Below are positions 40,752 to 42,459 of a DNA stretch of 42,459 bases, one piece after another; the first letter of the stretch is position 1, and the number at the start of each line of letters is the position of its first letter. Position numbers and translations under genes: made by a program. Under the pieces are notes generated by a model that did no database searches, was not told the DNA's origin, and was given only the letters and a program-made list of their open reading frames with translations. The DNA comes from a virus, in the IMG/VR virus record IMGVR_UViG_3300045970_000560, positions 1-42,459 of that record; one strand, 5' to 3'.

Positions 40752-41797
40752 TAAACCGTCAAAACTTTCTTGATACTCGTGAACACATGGAATACAGGCG
40801 GCAAGTCATCCAAAACGATGACGGTACGATCGTTGTTACCCGGCTGGCTTTACGGCACCTTCTCCAATGGGCCGATAATACCCCATTGTGGGATTGTCAA
40901 AAAAAGGTGCCCTCTTTTCCTGAATACATGCTCACGTCCAGAAATGACGGTAAAACCAAACCGCTTACCTCAAAGTTTATTGTCAAAGTTATCGAGCATG
41001 CCAGGGCATTTTATAAATGGGCAAGAATTCACAAGCCAGAATACAGAAAGGTTAGTGAAGCATGGATTGACACTCTTTGGATCAGAAAATCAAGGGGCAT
41101 GCAATCAAGGCTTACTCAACATAACTTTTGGACACTGGAAGATGCAATCAGGGTTGCCACTTTCCCCATTCCAGATGATGATTTACGACACAAGAGGGAT
41201 CAGGCTGCAATTGCATTTATGTTCTTGTCAGGCATGCGGATTTCTGCTTTTGTTACCTTGCCGCTGGCGTGTGTTGATATTGAACATTATCGAATTGCAC
41301 AGGATCCAAGTTATGGTGTACAGACCAAAAACACAAAGGCAGCGATAACCTTTCTTTTACCAATTCCTGAATTGTTGGAAGTGGTCGACCAGTGGGATAA
41401 ACAAATTAGATCGGCTGCATGCTCTGATATGGCTGCATGGTGCCCTGCTTTGGACACTGGGGGAAAAATCAAGGCTGATGACCTGGTAAAGCCAGGTAGC
41501 AACACAAACGGGCGGCGCATGATGATTACAAAGGGCATGATGGAATTGTGCAGGCTGGCCGGCGTTGAATACAAATCGCCTCACAAATTACGGCATGGCC
41601 ATGGCGTTTATGGAGTAAAGACAGCTCGCACAATGGCCGAATTAAAAGTAGTTTCTCAAAATTTGATGCATTCCAGCGTAGGAATAACGGATGGCATTTA
41701 TGGAAATCTAAACCTTGAAGATATGTCAGAGGTTATCAAGACCCTTACCCCGGATAAATTGAAGCGAAAGTCATCACCTTTTGAAAGGGCCGGCTAA
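40748..41797 (+). CDS. E2 tyrosine integrase
   Basis: 349 aa. Catalytic residues: Arg in SGMRISAF, Lys in QTKNTKAA, HKLRHGHG (H-x-x-R), the second His in NLMHSSVG and the Tyr in DGIYGNL. It differs from the E1 integrase over its length, with a longer N-terminal domain. It probably recombines the E2 attP with the same tRNA-derived core used by E1. Confidence 0.85.
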   Translation: MINRQNFLDTREHMEYRRQVIQNDDGTIVVTRLALRHLLQWADNTPLWDCQKKVPSFPEYMLTSRNDGKTKPLTSKFIVKVIEHARAFYKWARIHKPEYRKVSEAWIDTLWIRKSRGMQSRLTQHNFWTLEDAIRVATFPIPDDDLRHKRDQAAIAFMFLSGMRISAFVTLPLACVDIEHYRIAQDPSYGVQTKNTKAAITFLLPIPELLEVVDQWDKQIRSAACSDMAAWCPALDTGGKIKADDLVKPGSNTNGRRMMITKGMMELCRLAGVEYKSPHKLRHGHGVYGVKTARTMAELKVVSQNLMHSSVGITDGIYGNLNLEDMSEVIKTLTPDKLKRKSSPFERAG

Positions 41798-41798
41798 A

Positions 41799-42218
41799 AT
41801 GGATACCGCACCGAAAACACCCAGGATAACCAGAGGGCAAGCAAGGACTTTGCTTCGATTTTTATGGATGGAATACAAACCTTCTGAGATTGCAAACGAA
41901 TTAGGAATTAAGGTAGATACCATTTATAAAAGTTACATTCCAAACGGCATGCCATACCGGATAGACAAGAACGGAAACTATTGGATTGTTGGAACCGATT
42001 TCAAAGAATGGGCGATGGCGATTCTTACCCAAACTATTTACAAGCCAAAAACACCCATGCAAGAAAATCAGGCTTTTTGTGTCACCTGTAAAAGAGCAGT
42101 TTTTTTTGACCCAACAAAAAAAGAAAGCATGGGAAAAGGCCGGTCTTTGGTGCATGGCCGATGCCCTGATTGTGGGGGAAAAACAACACGATTTTCAAAA
42201 GACCAGCCCGATAAATAA
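41799..42218 (+). CDS. E2 HTH/zinc-ribbon protein, possible directionality factor
   Basis: 139 aa from ATG at 41799, just after the integrase stop. Residues 8–75 contain a winged HTH (PSEIANELGIKVDTIYKSYI, then a KNGNYWIVGTDFKEW strand) like excisionase or MerR-type domains. The C-terminus holds two cysteine pairs (CVTCK and CPDCG). Small basic HTH proteins next to integrases are often recombination directionality factors; here this is inferred. Confidence 0.65.
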   Translation: MDTAPKTPRITRGQARTLLRFLWMEYKPSEIANELGIKVDTIYKSYIPNGMPYRIDKNGNYWIVGTDFKEWAMAILTQTIYKPKTPMQENQAFCVTCKRAVFFDPTKKESMGKGRSLVHGRCPDCGGKTTRFSKDQPDK

Positions 42219-42228
42219 CAGATCACAA

Positions 42229-42459
42229 GCCAGGAACCAAAAAAATACCCCCCATATATGGGGGGTCGTTTTTTAGCAAAAAGCACGACATAGGCCAAAA
42301 ACGGCTTTTTATCGTGCTTTTTCCTTTATTCGTGCTGGGGCACCTGGATATGCACCTTATAAGGGAAAACAATACACTTTTCGCAAACCGATTTTATCAT
42401 CTTGAAATGCAATTGGGGCACCGAGGCGGCTGTATATTTTGGAGACCTTACTATTACGT
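42229..42459. repeat. E2 right end | core | E2 left end (junction C)
   Basis: 42229–42349 repeat 1–121, and 42333–42459 repeat 36331–36457. The 17-bp core is at 42333–42349. This is the arrangement expected of an excised circular E2 (attP) or of two E2 copies in tandem. The two terminators described at 20–96 recur here. Confidence 0.85.

Larger units (their letters stand above)
36331..42332. mobile_element. E2: 6.0-kb integrative element, probable phage satellite
   Basis: This 6,002-bp segment is bounded by the same 17-bp core as E1 (36331 and 42333). The last 127 bases of the window repeat its left end directly after its right end, as expected for a circular or tandem copy. It has its own tyrosine integrase, Cro/CI-type regulator, HTH/zinc-ribbon protein, ribbon-helix-helix-like protein and TerS-like protein. 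It has no large terminase, portal, capsid or tail gene. A TerS-like protein in a small integrase-bearing element is a known feature of phage-inducible islands. Calling it a satellite of E1 is an inference from that content and from the shared att core. Confidence 0.65.

Noticed and set aside
1-42459. A CRISPR array among the repeats
   Set aside because: No regularly spaced repeat-spacer series is present; the ATACTGAGTAT and GTTACCAGAAA motifs are too short, irregularly spaced and mostly within genes.

Overview
The window holds a temperate siphovirus genome (called E1 here, about 36.2 kb, 105–36330) joined to a second, 6.0-kb integrative element (E2, 36331–42332). E1 has an HK97-type head, a tape-measure protein with a -1 frameshifted tail chaperone, and an M23 endolysin. 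E2 looks like a phage satellite. A 17-bp core that matches the 3' end of a tRNA-Gln gene occurs three times (105–121, 36331–36347, 42333–42349) and marks every E1/E2 boundary. The flanks differ at each site: satellite right end | E1, E1 | satellite left end, and satellite right end | satellite left end. The last is the junction expected of a circular or tandem satellite. The first 121 bases recur at 42229–42349, and the last 127 bases recur at 36331–36457. The window is therefore either a real tandem/co-integrate or one assembly path through an E1/E2 att graph.

The host is uncertain. The Pro/Thr-rich 'PTPTPTP' lipoprotein at 464–1000 is typical of Chloroflexota (Anaerolineae), and GC content is moderate, so I infer such a host with low confidence.

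E1 layout. The left end (105–1500, minus strand) carries a degenerate tRNA-Gln copy and a lysogeny module: a small membrane protein, a lipoprotein and a Cro/CI-type repressor facing a TTGACA-16-TATAAT early promoter. From 1.58 to 13.9 kb, on the plus strand, lie recombination and replication genes: ERCC4 nuclease, RecT-like annealing protein, Cas4/RecB-like nuclease, a J-domain protein, a C5 DNA methyltransferase, a VWA protein, a VapE/VirE-type helicase, and a PrimPol with a zinc finger. A structured RNA resembling HEARO/omegaRNA (3381–3675) and a putative iteron origin (11498–11740) sit within this region. From 14 to 16.4 kb there are small membrane proteins and an 11-copy GTTACCAGAAA repeat cluster. 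From 16.4 to 34.3 kb come terminase, portal, head morphogenesis protein, fused protease-capsid, decoration proteins, connectors, tail tube paralogs, frameshifted chaperone, tape measure, tail proteins (one with an inserted beta-propeller) and endolysin. The right end (34.4–36.3 kb, minus strand) has a Dam-like methyltransferase, a putative small RNA and the tyrosine integrase next to att.

E2 layout. Plus-strand genes are a ribbon-helix-helix-like protein, an unknown 213-aa protein, a TerS-like/phBC6A51-type HTH protein, two small proteins sharing an N-terminus, and a Pro/Gly-rich 258-aa protein. A GATAA-rich noncoding region follows. A Cro/CI-type regulator then faces a TTGACA-17-TACAAT promoter that drives a small protein, a second tyrosine integrase and an HTH/zinc-ribbon protein that may be a directionality factor. 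E2 encodes no capsid, portal, large terminase or tail, so it probably depends on a helper, with E1 the obvious candidate.

The most notable non-genic signals are the E1/E2 att architecture, a near-palindromic ATACTGAGTAT motif scattered through E1 in several reading frames (one copy exactly inside the spacer of a putative capsid promoter), the GTTACCAGAAA cluster, two candidate origins, and the HEARO-like RNA.
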